A DNA stretch of 64,000 nt, taken from positions 62,001 through 126,000 of the forward strand of contig NZ_LQPI01000060.1 of NCBI RefSeq assembly GCF_002101775.1, given 5' to 3'. The position numbers and the translations under genes were made by a program. Below are positions 33,389 to 42,360 of the stretch, piece after piece. The notes beneath the pieces were generated by a model that saw only the letters and a program-made list of their open reading frames with translations, did not search any database and had not been told where the DNA came from. Within the stretch, counting starts at the first letter, position 1; every line of letters begins with the position of its first letter. The DNA comes from Mycolicibacter nonchromogenicus (GTDB taxonomy: Bacteria; Actinomycetota; Actinomycetes; Mycobacteriales; Mycobacteriaceae).

Positions 33389-33480
33389 GAGGGTTATAGT
33401 GCTTTATATATAGGCACGGGACCGGATCAGCTGGGCGGCTGCTGGCGTTGACCCACCCTCGTCAACCGAAGGATCACATC

Positions 33481-35751
33481 GTGACCGTTCAACCTTTCAC
33501 CGCCACCGTCCTCGGCTCACCGCGCATCGGACCGCGACGCGAACTCAAGCGCGCCACCGAAAACTACTGGGCCGGCCGGATCGACCAGGACGAACTGCAG
33601 AAGGTGGCTGCCGGCCTGCGCCGCGACACCTGGGCTGAGCTGACCGCCGCGGGCCTGGACTCGGTGCCGGTGAACACGTTCTCCTACTACGACCAGATGC
33701 TCGACACCGCAGCACTGCTGGGCGCCCTGCCGGCCCGGGTGACCGGCATCGCCGACGAGCTCGATCGCTACTTCGCCGCGGCCCGCGGCAACGCCGACAT
33801 CGCTCCGCTGGAGATGACCAAGTGGTTCGACACCAACTACCACTACATCGTTCCCGAGATCGGTCCGGACACGAGCTTCTCGCTGCACCCCGCCAAGGTG
33901 CTCGGTGAGCTGGCCGAGGCCAGGGCCCAAAGCATCAACGCCCGGCCGGTGATCATCGGCCCGATCACATTCCTGCTGCTCAGCAAGGCCGTCGACGGTG
34001 CATCTCCGCCGATCTCGCGCCTGGCCGAGCTGACCGACGTCTACGCCGAACTGTTGGGCAAGCTGGCCGACGCCGGCGCCCAGTGGGTGCAGATCGATGA
34101 GCCGGCGCTGGTGACCGATATCGCCCCGGACGCCCCAGCCCTGGCCGAGCAGGTCTACAGCCGCCTCGGCGGGCTGACCAATCGGCCGGCGATCTTCGTG
34201 GCCACCTACTTCGGTGACCCCGGCGCGGGGCTGGCGGCGCTGGCCCGCACCCCGGTCGAGGCGATCGGTGTCGACCTGGTCTCCAGCTCCGTCACCGCCA
34301 TCGCCTCCGTGCCCCAATTGGCGTCCAAGACTCTGGTCGCCGGTGTGGTGGACGGCCGCAATATCTGGCGCACCGACCTGCAGGCCGCCCTGGCCAAGCT
34401 GGCATCGCTGCTGGGAAGCGCTGCCGCCGTAGCGGTGTCGACGTCGTGCTCGACGCTGCATGTGCCCTACTCGCTGGAGCCCGAGACGGGGCTGGATGAC
34501 GCATTGCGCAGCTGGTTGGCGTTCGGAGCCGAGAAGGTAACCGAAGTGGCCACCTTGGCCCGTGCCCTGCGCGAGGGGCGAGAAGCCGTGGCAGCGCAGA
34601 TCGACGCGTCCAACGCCGCGGTCGCCTCCCGCAAGACCGACCCGCGACTGAACAACGCGGCTCTGCGCGCGCAGATCGCCGAGATCACAGCGGCCGGTGT
34701 CCAGCGTGGCTCGGCGGAGGCGCGTCGTGTTGCCCAGGAGGAGCGTCTGCACCTGCAACCGCTGCCGACCACCACCATCGGTTCGTTCCCACAGACCGTG
34801 GAGATTCGCAAGGCCCGCGCGGCCCTGGTCGCCGGCGAAATCGATGACGCCGAGTACACCGACCGGATGAAAGCCGAAGTCGCCGCCGTCATCACGTTGC
34901 AGGAAAACCTCGGCCTCGATGTGCTGGTGCACGGTGAGCCGGAGCGCAACGACATGGTGCAGTACTTCGCCGAGCAGCTGGAGGGATTCTTCGCCACCAG
35001 CAATGGTTGGGTGCAGTCCTACGGCAGCCGCTGCGTGCGACCGCCGGTGCTGTTCGGCGACGTCACCCGGCCCGAGCCGATGACGGTGCAGTGGGCGACC
35101 TACGCCCAGTCGCTGACCGACAAGCCGGTCAAGGGCATGCTCACCGGCCCGGTCACCATCCTGGCCTGGTCGTTCGTCCGCGATGACCAACCGTTGGCCG
35201 ACACCGCAGACCAGGTGGCCTTGGCGATCCGGGAGGAGACGGTCGACCTGGAGGCCGCCGGCATCGCGGTGATCCAGGTCGACGAGCCCGCCCTGCGCGA
35301 GCTGCTGCCCCTGCGAGACACCGATAAAGCGGCATACCTGGACTGGGCGGTCGGCGCGTTCCGGATGGCGACGTCGGGGGTGTCGGATGCGACCCAGATC
35401 CACACCCACCTGTGCTACTCGGAGTTCGGTGAGGTGATCGGCGCGATCGCCGACCTGGACGCCGATGTCACGTCGATCGAGGCGGCGCGCTCGCACATGG
35501 AGGTGCTCGACGACCTCAACGCGATCGGGTTCGCCAACGCGGTGGGACCGGGTGTCTACGACATCCACTCGCCGCGCGTACCGAGCGCCGACGAGATGGC
35601 CGCGTCGCTGCGCGAGGCACTGGACGCCGTTCCGGCGCAGCGCCTGTGGGTGAATCCGGACTGCGGGTTGAAGACCCGCAAGCCCGACGAGGTGAACGCC
35701 TCACTGGCCAACATGGTCGCCGCGGCCCAGCAGGTCCGGGCCGGGGTGTAG
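33481..35751 (+). CDS. metE: Cobalamin-independent methionine synthase
   Basis: A 756-residue MetE, normal length. It transfers the methyl group of 5-methyltetrahydropteroyl-polyglutamate to homocysteine without B12. The N-terminal barrel starts '[19 protein letters not shown]'. The C-terminal catalytic barrel has '[10 protein letters not shown]', '[10 protein letters not shown]', the zinc ligands in 'HTHLCYSEF' and '[11 protein letters not shown]'. The GTG at 33481 with AAGGA 7 nt upstream is preferred over the open frame from 33448. Regulation is by the upstream B12 riboswitch. Confidence 0.97.
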   Translation: MTVQPFTATVLGSPRIGPRRELKRATENYWAGRIDQDELQKVAAGLRRDTWAELTAAGLDSVPVNTFSYYDQMLDTAALLGALPARVTGIADELDRYFAAARGNADIAPLEMTKWFDTNYHYIVPEIGPDTSFSLHPAKVLGELAEARAQSINARPVIIGPITFLLLSKAVDGASPPISRLAELTDVYAELLGKLADAGAQWVQIDEPALVTDIAPDAPALAEQVYSRLGGLTNRPAIFVATYFGDPGAGLAALARTPVEAIGVDLVSSSVTAIASVPQLASKTLVAGVVDGRNIWRTDLQAALAKLASLLGSAAAVAVSTSCSTLHVPYSLEPETGLDDALRSWLAFGAEKVTEVATLARALREGREAVAAQIDASNAAVASRKTDPRLNNAALRAQIAEITAAGVQRGSAEARRVAQEERLHLQPLPTTTIGSFPQTVEIRKARAALVAGEIDDAEYTDRMKAEVAAVITLQENLGLDVLVHGEPERNDMVQYFAEQLEGFFATSNGWVQSYGSRCVRPPVLFGDVTRPEPMTVQWATYAQSLTDKPVKGMLTGPVTILAWSFVRDDQPLADTADQVALAIREETVDLEAAGIAVIQVDEPALRELLPLRDTDKAAYLDWAVGAFRMATSGVSDATQIHTHLCYSEFGEVIGAIADLDADVTSIEAARSHMEVLDDLNAIGFANAVGPGVYDIHSPRVPSADEMAASLREALDAVPAQRLWVNPDCGLKTRKPDEVNASLANMVAAAQQVRAGV

Positions 35752-35760
35752 AGAGGCTCA

Positions 35761-35818
35761 CCGAGTGTGCGTCCAGGGCGGGATTTTCACCTGTTTTTCG
35801 CCTTGGACGCACACTCGG
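35761..35818. repeat. Long hairpin, dispersed-repeat or terminator type
   Basis: Two 20-bp arms (35761-35780 and 35799-35818) are complementary at 19 of 20 positions around an 18-nt loop that contains TTTT and TTTTT tracts. It begins 9 bp after the metE stop, so it can end metE transcription. The arms start with CCGAGTGTGCGTCC, and the tips match those of the element at 1232-1289, hinting at a dispersed family. The rest of the 271-bp gap holds nothing recognisable. Confidence 0.75.
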
Positions 35819-36022
35819 CGCACGGATAAGTCCCGCCATCGGATGGCGGAACCGTCCGGAAGCGTGCCGGCCGCCCGGGTCGGCCCTGCCCTGTTGGTGC
35901 AGACGAAGTCCCAGTTGCGGTTCGGTCAGCATGCCGACCCTGTTGCCCATCGGGGCTTCTTGTCCCGTGTCGAATCTCCCCCAGGGGCAGAGTCAACAGA
36001 TCGCTGCAACTAGCCTCGGCTG

Positions 36023-36901
36023 ATGGACTTCACCACGCTGCACCACGAGGTCGAAGACGGCATTCTCACCGTGTACCTGCACCGACCGGACAACCTCAAC
36101 GCATTCACCGTCGAGATGGCCGAGGAACTGGAGCGCACCTTCATCGACGTCAACGACAACGACGACGTCCGCGCGGTGATCGTCACCGGCACCGGGCGTG
36201 CGTTCTGTGCGGGCATGGACCTGTCCAGCTCGGGCAACGTGTTCGGCCTCGATGAGTCCAAGTCGCCGTCACTGGCCGATATGGCCGACCTCGACGATCC
36301 GGAGCTGGCGCGGGTGCGCGACACCGGCGGGCGGGTGACGCTGGCGATCTACGGCTGCCGCAAGCCGGTGATCGCGGCGGTCAACGGCGCCGCTGTCGGA
36401 ATCGGGGCCACCATGATGCTGGCCATGGACGCCCGGCTGTTCTCGACCACCGCACGGTTCGGGTTGGTGTTCGGGAAACTGGGTATCACGCCGGAGGCGT
36501 GCTCAACGTGGTTCCTGCCCCGGATCGTCGGCGTGCCAACGGCTCTGGACCTGCTCTACCGCGCCGACATTCTCGATGCCGAGGCTGCGCACGCATGTGG
36601 GATCGCCCAGGCGATTCACCAACCGGAGACACTTCTGGCCGAGGCGCGGGCGCTGGCCGATGCCTGGACCAAGGGCCGCTCGCCGGTCTCCTTCGCGCTG
36701 ATCCGCCAGATGCTCTACCGCAACTCCGCGCAGCCCGACCCGGTCGAGGCACACCGGGTGGACTCGCTGGCGATGTTCTACACCAGCATCGGCGACGGCG
36801 CCGACGGCGTGCGCGCCTTCCTGGAAAAGCGCGCCCCGCACTTCAGCGCTCGGGCCTCGCAGATGCCGCCGTTCTACGACGAGTGGGTGCCCGGCTCTTA
36901 A
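36023..36901 (+). CDS. Enoyl-CoA hydratase/isomerase family protein
   Basis: A 292-residue crotonase-fold protein. Oxyanion segments are 'FCAGMDLSSSG' and 'GAAVGIGATMMLAMDAR', and 'LGITPEACSTWFLPRIVG' carries the Glu typical of hydratases. It is slightly longer than the norm because of an insertion near residues 70-90. TAGCCT ends 6 nt before the ATG, so the transcript is probably leaderless. Its stop overlaps the convergent sterol desaturase gene by 4 bp. Confidence 0.88.
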   Translation: MDFTTLHHEVEDGILTVYLHRPDNLNAFTVEMAEELERTFIDVNDNDDVRAVIVTGTGRAFCAGMDLSSSGNVFGLDESKSPSLADMADLDDPELARVRDTGGRVTLAIYGCRKPVIAAVNGAAVGIGATMMLAMDARLFSTTARFGLVFGKLGITPEACSTWFLPRIVGVPTALDLLYRADILDAEAAHACGIAQAIHQPETLLAEARALADAWTKGRSPVSFALIRQMLYRNSAQPDPVEAHRVDSLAMFYTSIGDGADGVRAFLEKRAPHFSARASQMPPFYDEWVPGS

Positions 36902-37725
36902 CCAGCGGGCTGCCATCCCGGACCGCGGAACAGGTGGCCCCACACCGCACGCCAGCAGCGGGCCGCGCGGATGTCACGCCAGATCGCGACGTACTCGTGG
37001 GTAGCCACCCGCACCGGGTTGAACGTGTCGATGTTCTTGGTCAAGCCGTAGACGACGCGCTCGTCCTCGGGCTCGAAGGTGCCGAACAGCCGGTCCCAGA
37101 CGATGAGGATTCCGCCGTAGTTCTTGTCCAGATACTTCGCGTTCGCCCCGTGGTGCACCCGGTGATGCGACGGGGTATTGAAGACGAATTCGACGGGTCG
37201 CCAGAGCTTTCCGACGCGCTCGGTGTGGATGAAGAACTGGTAGAGCAGGCTGACCGACTGCTGCAGCAGGATCATCCACGGGGCGAATCCGGCGAAGGCC
37301 AGCAGGATCCAGAACGGAACCGAGGTGAACGGCGTCCAGGTCTGGCGCAGGGCCGTGGACAGGTTGTAGTGCCGGCTGGAGTGGTGCACCACGTGACTGG
37401 CCCAGAACACCCGGATGGTGTGGTGGGTGCGGTGATACCAGTAGTAGGCGAAGTCGTCGGCGACGAACAGCGCGATCCAGGTCAGTGGATTGGACGCGGG
37501 CAGGTGAACCGGCGCCAGCAGGTAGGCCGCGCTGAAGATGGCCAGCACCGCCAGTTTCCAGCCGATGTTGATGATGACGTTGCCGATGCCCATCGCCAGG
37601 CTGGTGCCGGTGTCGCGCAGTTCGTAACCGAGCTCGTCGTCGTCGGGCCGCACGGCGAATGACACGGCTTCCAGGACCAGGCAGAGCACGAAGACCGGAA
37701 TGGCGTGCGCGATGAGGTCGAACAT
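36898..37725 (-). CDS. Sterol desaturase / fatty acid hydroxylase family protein
   Basis: A 275-residue integral membrane di-iron enzyme. The three His boxes are present: HRTHH, HVVHHSSRH and HHRVHH, with about four or five TM segments. The family inserts hydroxyl groups or double bonds into sterols, fatty acids or carotenoids. The substrate here is unknown. It starts 5 bp after the GntR gene, so the two form an operon with the FadR-like operator at its front, suggesting control by acyl-CoA or a related ligand (inference). Confidence 0.9.
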   Translation of the reverse strand: MFDLIAHAIPVFVLCLVLEAVSFAVRPDDDELGYELRDTGTSLAMGIGNVIINIGWKLAVLAIFSAAYLLAPVHLPASNPLTWIALFVADDFAYYWYHRTHHTIRVFWASHVVHHSSRHYNLSTALRQTWTPFTSVPFWILLAFAGFAPWMILLQQSVSLLYQFFIHTERVGKLWRPVEFVFNTPSHHRVHHGANAKYLDKNYGGILIVWDRLFGTFEPEDERVVYGLTKNIDTFNPVRVATHEYVAIWRDIRAARCWRAVWGHLFRGPGWQPAG

Positions 37726-37730
37726 GCCGA

Positions 37731-38456
37731 CTATTCCTCTCCCTCGGCGCCGGACTGGCAGGCCGTGACGAACCGGGTCAGCAACTCGTCGGCGAGGCGG
37801 TAGGCCTCGTCCTCGTCGGCGGCCGCGATGGCGGCGGCCAGCTCGATGTGAGCGCTGCGGTCGGCGAACTCGGCGACGCCCAGGGCGTAGATGCCCTCGC
37901 GGCCCATCTCCTCGTATGCCGCGACGAGGGTGTTGAGGGCGAGCCGGTAGGCAATATTTTCGGACCCGTCAATAACGGCGATCCAGAACGTCAGGTCGGC
38001 TTCGGCGAGGGCGTGCAGGTCGTCGGCGGGCGGGTAGGCCGCCGCGGCAGCGGTGATCGCGGCCCGCTGCTGCGGGGTGGCGTTGCGCGCACACAGGCGT
38101 GCGGCGTCTGCGGCGATGGAGCGTCGCATCACGGCGACGTCGCCGATGATCTGGCGGGTGGGGATCGCCCCGGCCACGGCCAGCCCGGTCAGGGCATCCA
38201 GGCCGGCGCTCTGGCGCCAGTCGAGCACCCGTGTCTTGCCGCCGTGGCTGATCCGGACCAGGCCCGCCTGCTGCAGCCGTTTGAGGGCTTCGCGCACGGC
38301 GTGGCGGTTGACCTGCAGGGTCAGCGCCAATTCGCGTTCCGACGGAAGGGGCTCGCCGGCGGGCAGGCGTCCGGTCAGGATCTCCTCGACCAGCCGCACG
38401 AAGATCGTGTCGGAGATCGCGGTGCGGGAGATGGGCGCCAAATCCATGGGTTCCAT
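37731..38456 (-). CDS. GntR/FadR-family transcriptional regulator
   Basis: A 241-residue FadR/FCD-type regulator. The winged helix is at about 12-75 ('LPSERELALTLQVNRHAVREALKRLQQAGLV'). The helical C-terminal ligand domain is shorter and more FCD-like. ATG at 38456 is preferred. 38474 and 38447 are alternatives. A perfect FadR-like operator sits at 38483-38499, 27 bp upstream, so autoregulation is likely. It controls the sterol desaturase gene by operon position. Confidence 0.88.
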   Translation of the reverse strand: MEPMDLAPISRTAISDTIFVRLVEEILTGRLPAGEPLPSERELALTLQVNRHAVREALKRLQQAGLVRISHGGKTRVLDWRQSAGLDALTGLAVAGAIPTRQIIGDVAVMRRSIAADAARLCARNATPQQRAAITAAAAAYPPADDLHALAEADLTFWIAVIDGSENIAYRLALNTLVAAYEEMGREGIYALGVAEFADRSAHIELAAAIAAADEDEAYRLADELLTRFVTACQSGAEGEE

Positions 38457-38482
38457 CGTCAGGCACCCGAGCACTACTGGTC

Positions 38483-38499
38483 AACTGGTTGGACCAGTT
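38483..38499. promoter_or_regulatory. FadR-like operator AACTGGT-TGG-ACCAGTT
   Basis: A perfect 7-bp inverted repeat with a 3-bp spacer lies between the GntR gene start and the DUF3556 gene end. It closely follows the TGGT-N3-ACCA form bound by FadR-subfamily GntR proteins, including the flanking AA/TT. Confidence 0.8.
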
Positions 38500-38506
38500 A
38501 TCTGGA

Positions 38507-40240
38507 TCACACCGTCGGGGCGCCTTCGACGTAGATAGGCAGATCGTCCTGCCACGGCTGGCACTGCACCATGTCCGCCACCTTGACGTATCCGCGTTCG
38601 AACTCGCCGGTGGCCGCGTCCACCAGCCGATAGGTCTGGGTCTGGCGGTGGATCGGCTGCGCATCGAGAATCACCACCCGCACCTCCCCCGGCTCGAATC
38701 CGCAGCGCTGCTGCAACGCCTCGATCAGCTGCTCGTTGGTCATGTGGCCGTCGCCGAAGTTCCAACCCACCGCCGTGGAACAGATCCGCTCCCCGTCGGT
38801 CAGCGAGTAGTCGCTCTCGTCGCCGTCGGCCATGGCCCGGTGCGCCAGGCTGAACAGCGCCCGGCCGTGGGTGTTGAACCCGCGGAACGCGTAGCCCATG
38901 TAGATCGGGATCTGGGCGGCCTCGGGGCTGCCGTAGAAACGTTCCAGCTGCGCGGCGGGCATGCTGGCGATCGCGACGATTCCCCGCGCGATCTTCTCTT
39001 CAGCCGAGGGCTTCAGGCACCACAGCGTGGTGTCCCAGTTACCGGCGTAGTACCGCATCCCGGGCAGGAACGAGATCTTCTGCGGGAACAGGTTTCCCAG
39101 CACCACGGTGCCGGCGCTGACGGCGAACAGCAGTGCCACCAGCAGCGGATTGGTGATGTCGGACAGTCCCAGGTCGGCACGTGCGACGAACAGCGACAAC
39201 ACTCCGAAAATCATGAAGACGTTCCATTCCAGCGGCACGCCCATCGGGATGGCTGCGAGGATCCCCAGATGGAAGGCGACCATCACGGTTGCCGCGATGG
39301 CGGTGGGCAGGCCACCGTGACAGAAGAACAGCGGCAGCGGCACCAGCATCTCGATCGCGGTGCTCATGTGCGCCAGTGCCACCGACGGCCCGCCGGGGCG
39401 CAGGTCGTCGGGGAAGTTCTTGAAGAAGGCGCGTTTGAGTGCCTTCGGCCGGATCAGCGGGTTGTTGCTCATCATCGTCGAGATCACGAACGGGAAATGC
39501 CGGTTGAGCTTCGAGGTAGCCGCGCCCAGCCAGATCACCATGAAGATCGCCTTGGCCGCGATGATCATGTCGGCACCGGTGAACAGGAACGCCGCGGCCA
39601 GCGGCGCGTACACCTCGCCGCGGGCGGCCAGGAAGATCACCTTGTCGCGTAGGCCGAGCACCGCCAGCACCGCCAGAATCGCCACGATCTGCCAGTGCGG
39701 CAGCACCCCGATCTCGGTGCGCAATGCGGCGATGGGGCCGGTGCCGTCGGAGACCAGCCCCACCAGCAGCAGCGCCAGCAGCGCCGCGTAGAGCGCTGCG
39801 TCCAGGGGGGTGCGGGCGGTGCCCGAGGTCAGCGGGATGCGCCCCGGCCACGGTGGCAACCGGATGGTGCCAGGCCGCAGCCAGTACAGGATCGAACCCA
39901 TCGGCGGGAAGAAGCGGTTGTTGAGCGGGCCGAAGCCGCAGCCCAGGCCGATCACCTCGAACAGCATCGTGTAGAGCACGACCTTCTCGAAGACGATCGG
40001 CTCGCTCCACCACTGCCGCACCTGCGTGAAGCCGTCGATACCGGCGGTGGTCAGCACAAACAGCCAGGCACCCAAGACGTAGAGGCCGATCTTGAATACG
40101 TAGAAAAGGTGCAGCGCCACCGGCGTGCCGAAACCCACCTCCGCCCAGTGCCGGGCCATCGGCCGGATCTTCTCGCTGCGCGTGCCCTTGCTCCACTCCG
40201 CGAAGTCGACTACGGGCAGTTGAGGTTTGAGAAATCCCAT
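38507..40240 (-). CDS. DUF3556 membrane protein behind a KstR box
   Basis: A 577-residue protein of the actinobacterial DUF3556 family (recognised by overall sequence character). It has about eight to ten TM helices in the first 400 residues and a soluble C-terminal domain (about 420-577) with 'GYAFRGFNTHGRALFSLAHR'. The function is unknown. The ATG at 40240 is 7 nt after TAGTCT, giving a probably leaderless mRNA. The KstR operator overlaps that -10, so the gene should be de-repressed by 3-oxo-cholestenoyl-CoA during sterol use. It follows prpC on the same strand but has its own promoter. Confidence 0.8.
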   Translation of the reverse strand: MGFLKPQLPVVDFAEWSKGTRSEKIRPMARHWAEVGFGTPVALHLFYVFKIGLYVLGAWLFVLTTAGIDGFTQVRQWWSEPIVFEKVVLYTMLFEVIGLGCGFGPLNNRFFPPMGSILYWLRPGTIRLPPWPGRIPLTSGTARTPLDAALYAALLALLLVGLVSDGTGPIAALRTEIGVLPHWQIVAILAVLAVLGLRDKVIFLAARGEVYAPLAAAFLFTGADMIIAAKAIFMVIWLGAATSKLNRHFPFVISTMMSNNPLIRPKALKRAFFKNFPDDLRPGGPSVALAHMSTAIEMLVPLPLFFCHGGLPTAIAATVMVAFHLGILAAIPMGVPLEWNVFMIFGVLSLFVARADLGLSDITNPLLVALLFAVSAGTVVLGNLFPQKISFLPGMRYYAGNWDTTLWCLKPSAEEKIARGIVAIASMPAAQLERFYGSPEAAQIPIYMGYAFRGFNTHGRALFSLAHRAMADGDESDYSLTDGERICSTAVGWNFGDGHMTNEQLIEALQQRCGFEPGEVRVVILDAQPIHRQTQTYRLVDAATGEFERGYVKVADMVQCQPWQDDLPIYVEGAPTV

Positions 40241-40247
40241 GCAGCCA

Positions 40248-40266
40248 AGACTAGAACGTGTTCTAG
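40248..40266 (-). promoter_or_regulatory. KstR operator and leaderless promoter of the DUF3556 gene
   Basis: CTAGAACGTGTTCTAG (40251-40266) matches the mycobacterial KstR consensus TNNAACNNGTTNNA exactly and is palindromic apart from the two central bases. The -10 TAGTCT (minus strand, 40253-40248) overlaps it. Confidence 0.85.
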
Positions 40267-40318
40267 ATCTATGGGCCGAAACCCGGCCCCGCGAACACGC
40301 GGACGGCCACCGGCGCCG

Positions 40319-41449
40319 TCACACCGCCTTGAGGACGCGCTGCGGGCTGCCCGAGTAGGCGCTCAGCGGTCGGATCAGCGCGTTGGACGCCGTCTGCTCC
40401 ATGATGTGGGCGGTCCATCCGGTGATACGGCTCATCACGAACAACGGGGTGAACATCGGGATGTCGAAGCCCATCAGGTAGTAGGCCGGACCGGTCGGGA
40501 AGTCCAGGTTGGGCTTGATCCCGGTGGCGGCGTACATCTCGGTCTCCAAGATGCGGTAGATGTCCAGCCAGACCCGGCCGTCCGTTGCCTCCGCGATCCG
40601 CTCCAAGGCTGCCTTCATGGTCGGCACCCGGGAGTCGCCGTGCTTGTACACGCGGTGACCGAAGCCCATCACCTTCTCCTTGCGTGACAGCTTGGCGTGC
40701 AGCCACGCCGCCGCCCGGGCCGGCTCACCGATCTCGATCATGTCGTGCATGACCGCCTCGTTGGCACCGCCGTGCAGCGAACCCTTGAGCGCGCCGATGG
40801 CCGCCGTGACCGCGCTGTAGATGTCGGACTGGGTGGAGGTGACCACCCGCGCGGCAAACGTGGATGCGTTGAAGCTGTGCTCGGCATACAGCGTCATGGA
40901 CTGCTCGAAGGCCGCCACGATCACCGGATCGGGCACCTCGCCGAAGCACATCCGCAGGAAGTTCTCGCAGTAGCCGAGGTGGCTGTGCGGCGCGATCGTG
41001 TCCAGACCGCGCCGGCGGCGCATGTCGGCCGCCACGATGGTGGGCAGCACCGCGAACATCCGCAGCGCCTTGGTGAAGTTCGCCGACTCGCTGGCGTCGT
41101 CTTCTTCGGCATCCTCGGCGCCCAGGTAACTGATCGCGGTGCGCACCACGTCCATCGGATGGCAGTTCTCCGGCAGCTTGTCCACCAACGACAGCAGCGA
41201 GCGGTCCGCCCGCCGCGCCGCCCGCTCCCGCTGGCAGAACAGCGCCAGCTCGGCGTCGCTCGGCAGCTCGCCGTGCCACAACAGGTAGGCGACCTGCTCG
41301 AAGGTGCAGTGCGCGGCCAGATCCTGCACGGGGTAACCGCGGTAGGTCAGGGAGTTGGTCTCCGGCACCACCTTGGAGATGGCGGTGGTGTCGACGACGA
41401 CGCCGGCGAGCCCTTTGCGGATTTCCGGCACATCCGGGGAGATAGTCAC
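40319..41449 (-). CDS. prpC: 2-methylcitrate synthase
   Basis: A 376-residue citrate-synthase-fold enzyme. It shows 'SLTYRGYPVQDLA', the catalytic His segments 'HSFNASTFAARVV', 'GSLHGGANEAVM' and 'VMGFGHRVYKHGDSR', and the catalytic Asp in 'LDFPTGPAYYLMG'. It condenses propionyl-CoA with oxaloacetate in the methylcitrate cycle, which disposes of propionyl-CoA from sterols and odd-chain lipids. It overlaps prpB by 4 bp. The operon position after prpD and prpB makes PrpC rather than housekeeping citrate synthase the right call. Confidence 0.94.
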   Translation of the reverse strand: MTISPDVPEIRKGLAGVVVDTTAISKVVPETNSLTYRGYPVQDLAAHCTFEQVAYLLWHGELPSDAELALFCQRERAARRADRSLLSLVDKLPENCHPMDVVRTAISYLGAEDAEEDDASESANFTKALRMFAVLPTIVAADMRRRRGLDTIAPHSHLGYCENFLRMCFGEVPDPVIVAAFEQSMTLYAEHSFNASTFAARVVTSTQSDIYSAVTAAIGALKGSLHGGANEAVMHDMIEIGEPARAAAWLHAKLSRKEKVMGFGHRVYKHGDSRVPTMKAALERIAEATDGRVWLDIYRILETEMYAATGIKPNLDFPTGPAYYLMGFDIPMFTPLFVMSRITGWTAHIMEQTASNALIRPLSAYSGSPQRVLKAV

Positions 41450-42360
41450 TGGCCCGCTCCTAACGTGAAGGCGAAGATGTCGTCATCGAATTGGCTGTAC
41501 TCGGCGTAGCGCAGCAGCTCGTAAAGCCGGCTGCGCTGCTGCATCTGATCCAGCAACCCCGACTGCGTTCCCGCCGAATCGATCTCGCGCAGGCCGGCTT
41601 CGACGGCGAACATCGCCAGTCGCAGCGTGGTGACGGGGTAGATCACCGCGTTGTAGCCGAGATCGCACAGTTGGGCGGCGGTCAGCAGCTCCGACTTGCC
41701 GAACTCAGTCATGTTGGCCAGCAGCGGCGTGGTCACCGCGGCGCGGAATGCTTCGAATTCGGCCGGCCCGCGTAGGGCTTCGGTGAAGATCAGATCCGCC
41801 CCGGCGTCGGCATAGGCCTTCGCACGATCGATCGCCGGCCGAAGCCCTTCGATGCCGGCGGCATCAGTGCGCGCACAGATGACGAAATTCGGGTCCCGCC
41901 GGGCGGCGACCGCGGCCCGCAGCCGCTTGACCATCTCATCTACCGGCACCACGGCTTTGCCGTCGAGGTGCCCGCACCGCTTGGGGTTGACCTGGTCCTC
42001 GAGGTGGCACCCGGCCAGCCCGGCGTCTTCGAGCATCGTGACGGTGCGTGCGGCGCTCATCGGCTCGCCGAAGCCGGTGTCGGCGTCGATGAAGGTGGGC
42101 AGGTTGGTGGCCGCCGCGATCGCTGCGCCGCGCCCGGCCACCTCGGTCAGCGTGGTCAGCCCGATGTCGGGCAGTCCCAGGTCGGCCGAGAGCGCCGCAC
42201 CGGAGACGTAGACGCCTTCGAATCCGATCTCGGCCACCAGCTTGGCGACCAGGGGCGAGAGGGCCCCCGGGAACCGTTGCAGCCGTCCGGATTCCAGACC
42301 GGCCCGCAATGCCGCTCGTTTCTCTGCCGGAGCCGCGGCGGACCCGAGCAGCCCACTCAC
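41446..42360 (-). CDS. prpB: 2-methylisocitrate lyase
   Basis: A 304-residue isocitrate lyase/PEP mutase superfamily enzyme. The catalytic loop PKRCGH and '[11 protein letters not shown]' are intact, as are '[13 protein letters not shown]' and 'ICARTDA'. It splits 2-methylisocitrate into pyruvate and succinate, the last step of the methylcitrate cycle. The GTG at 42360 overlaps the prpD stop (GTGA) and is chosen over the open frame upstream. M. tuberculosis lacks prpB and uses isocitrate lyase (known), so its presence argues for a non-tuberculous species. Confidence 0.93.
   Translation of the reverse strand: MSGLLGSAAAPAEKRAALRAGLESGRLQRFPGALSPLVAKLVAEIGFEGVYVSGAALSADLGLPDIGLTTLTEVAGRGAAIAAATNLPTFIDADTGFGEPMSAARTVTMLEDAGLAGCHLEDQVNPKRCGHLDGKAVVPVDEMVKRLRAAVAARRDPNFVICARTDAAGIEGLRPAIDRAKAYADAGADLIFTEALRGPAEFEAFRAAVTTPLLANMTEFGKSELLTAAQLCDLGYNAVIYPVTTLRLAMFAVEAGLREIDSAGTQSGLLDQMQQRSRLYELLRYAEYSQFDDDIFAFTLGAGQ

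Noticed and set aside
33517..35568. 683-codon minus-strand frame opposite metE
   Set aside because: It is an antisense shadow of a fully conserved MetE; its composition is His/Gln/Arg-rich.
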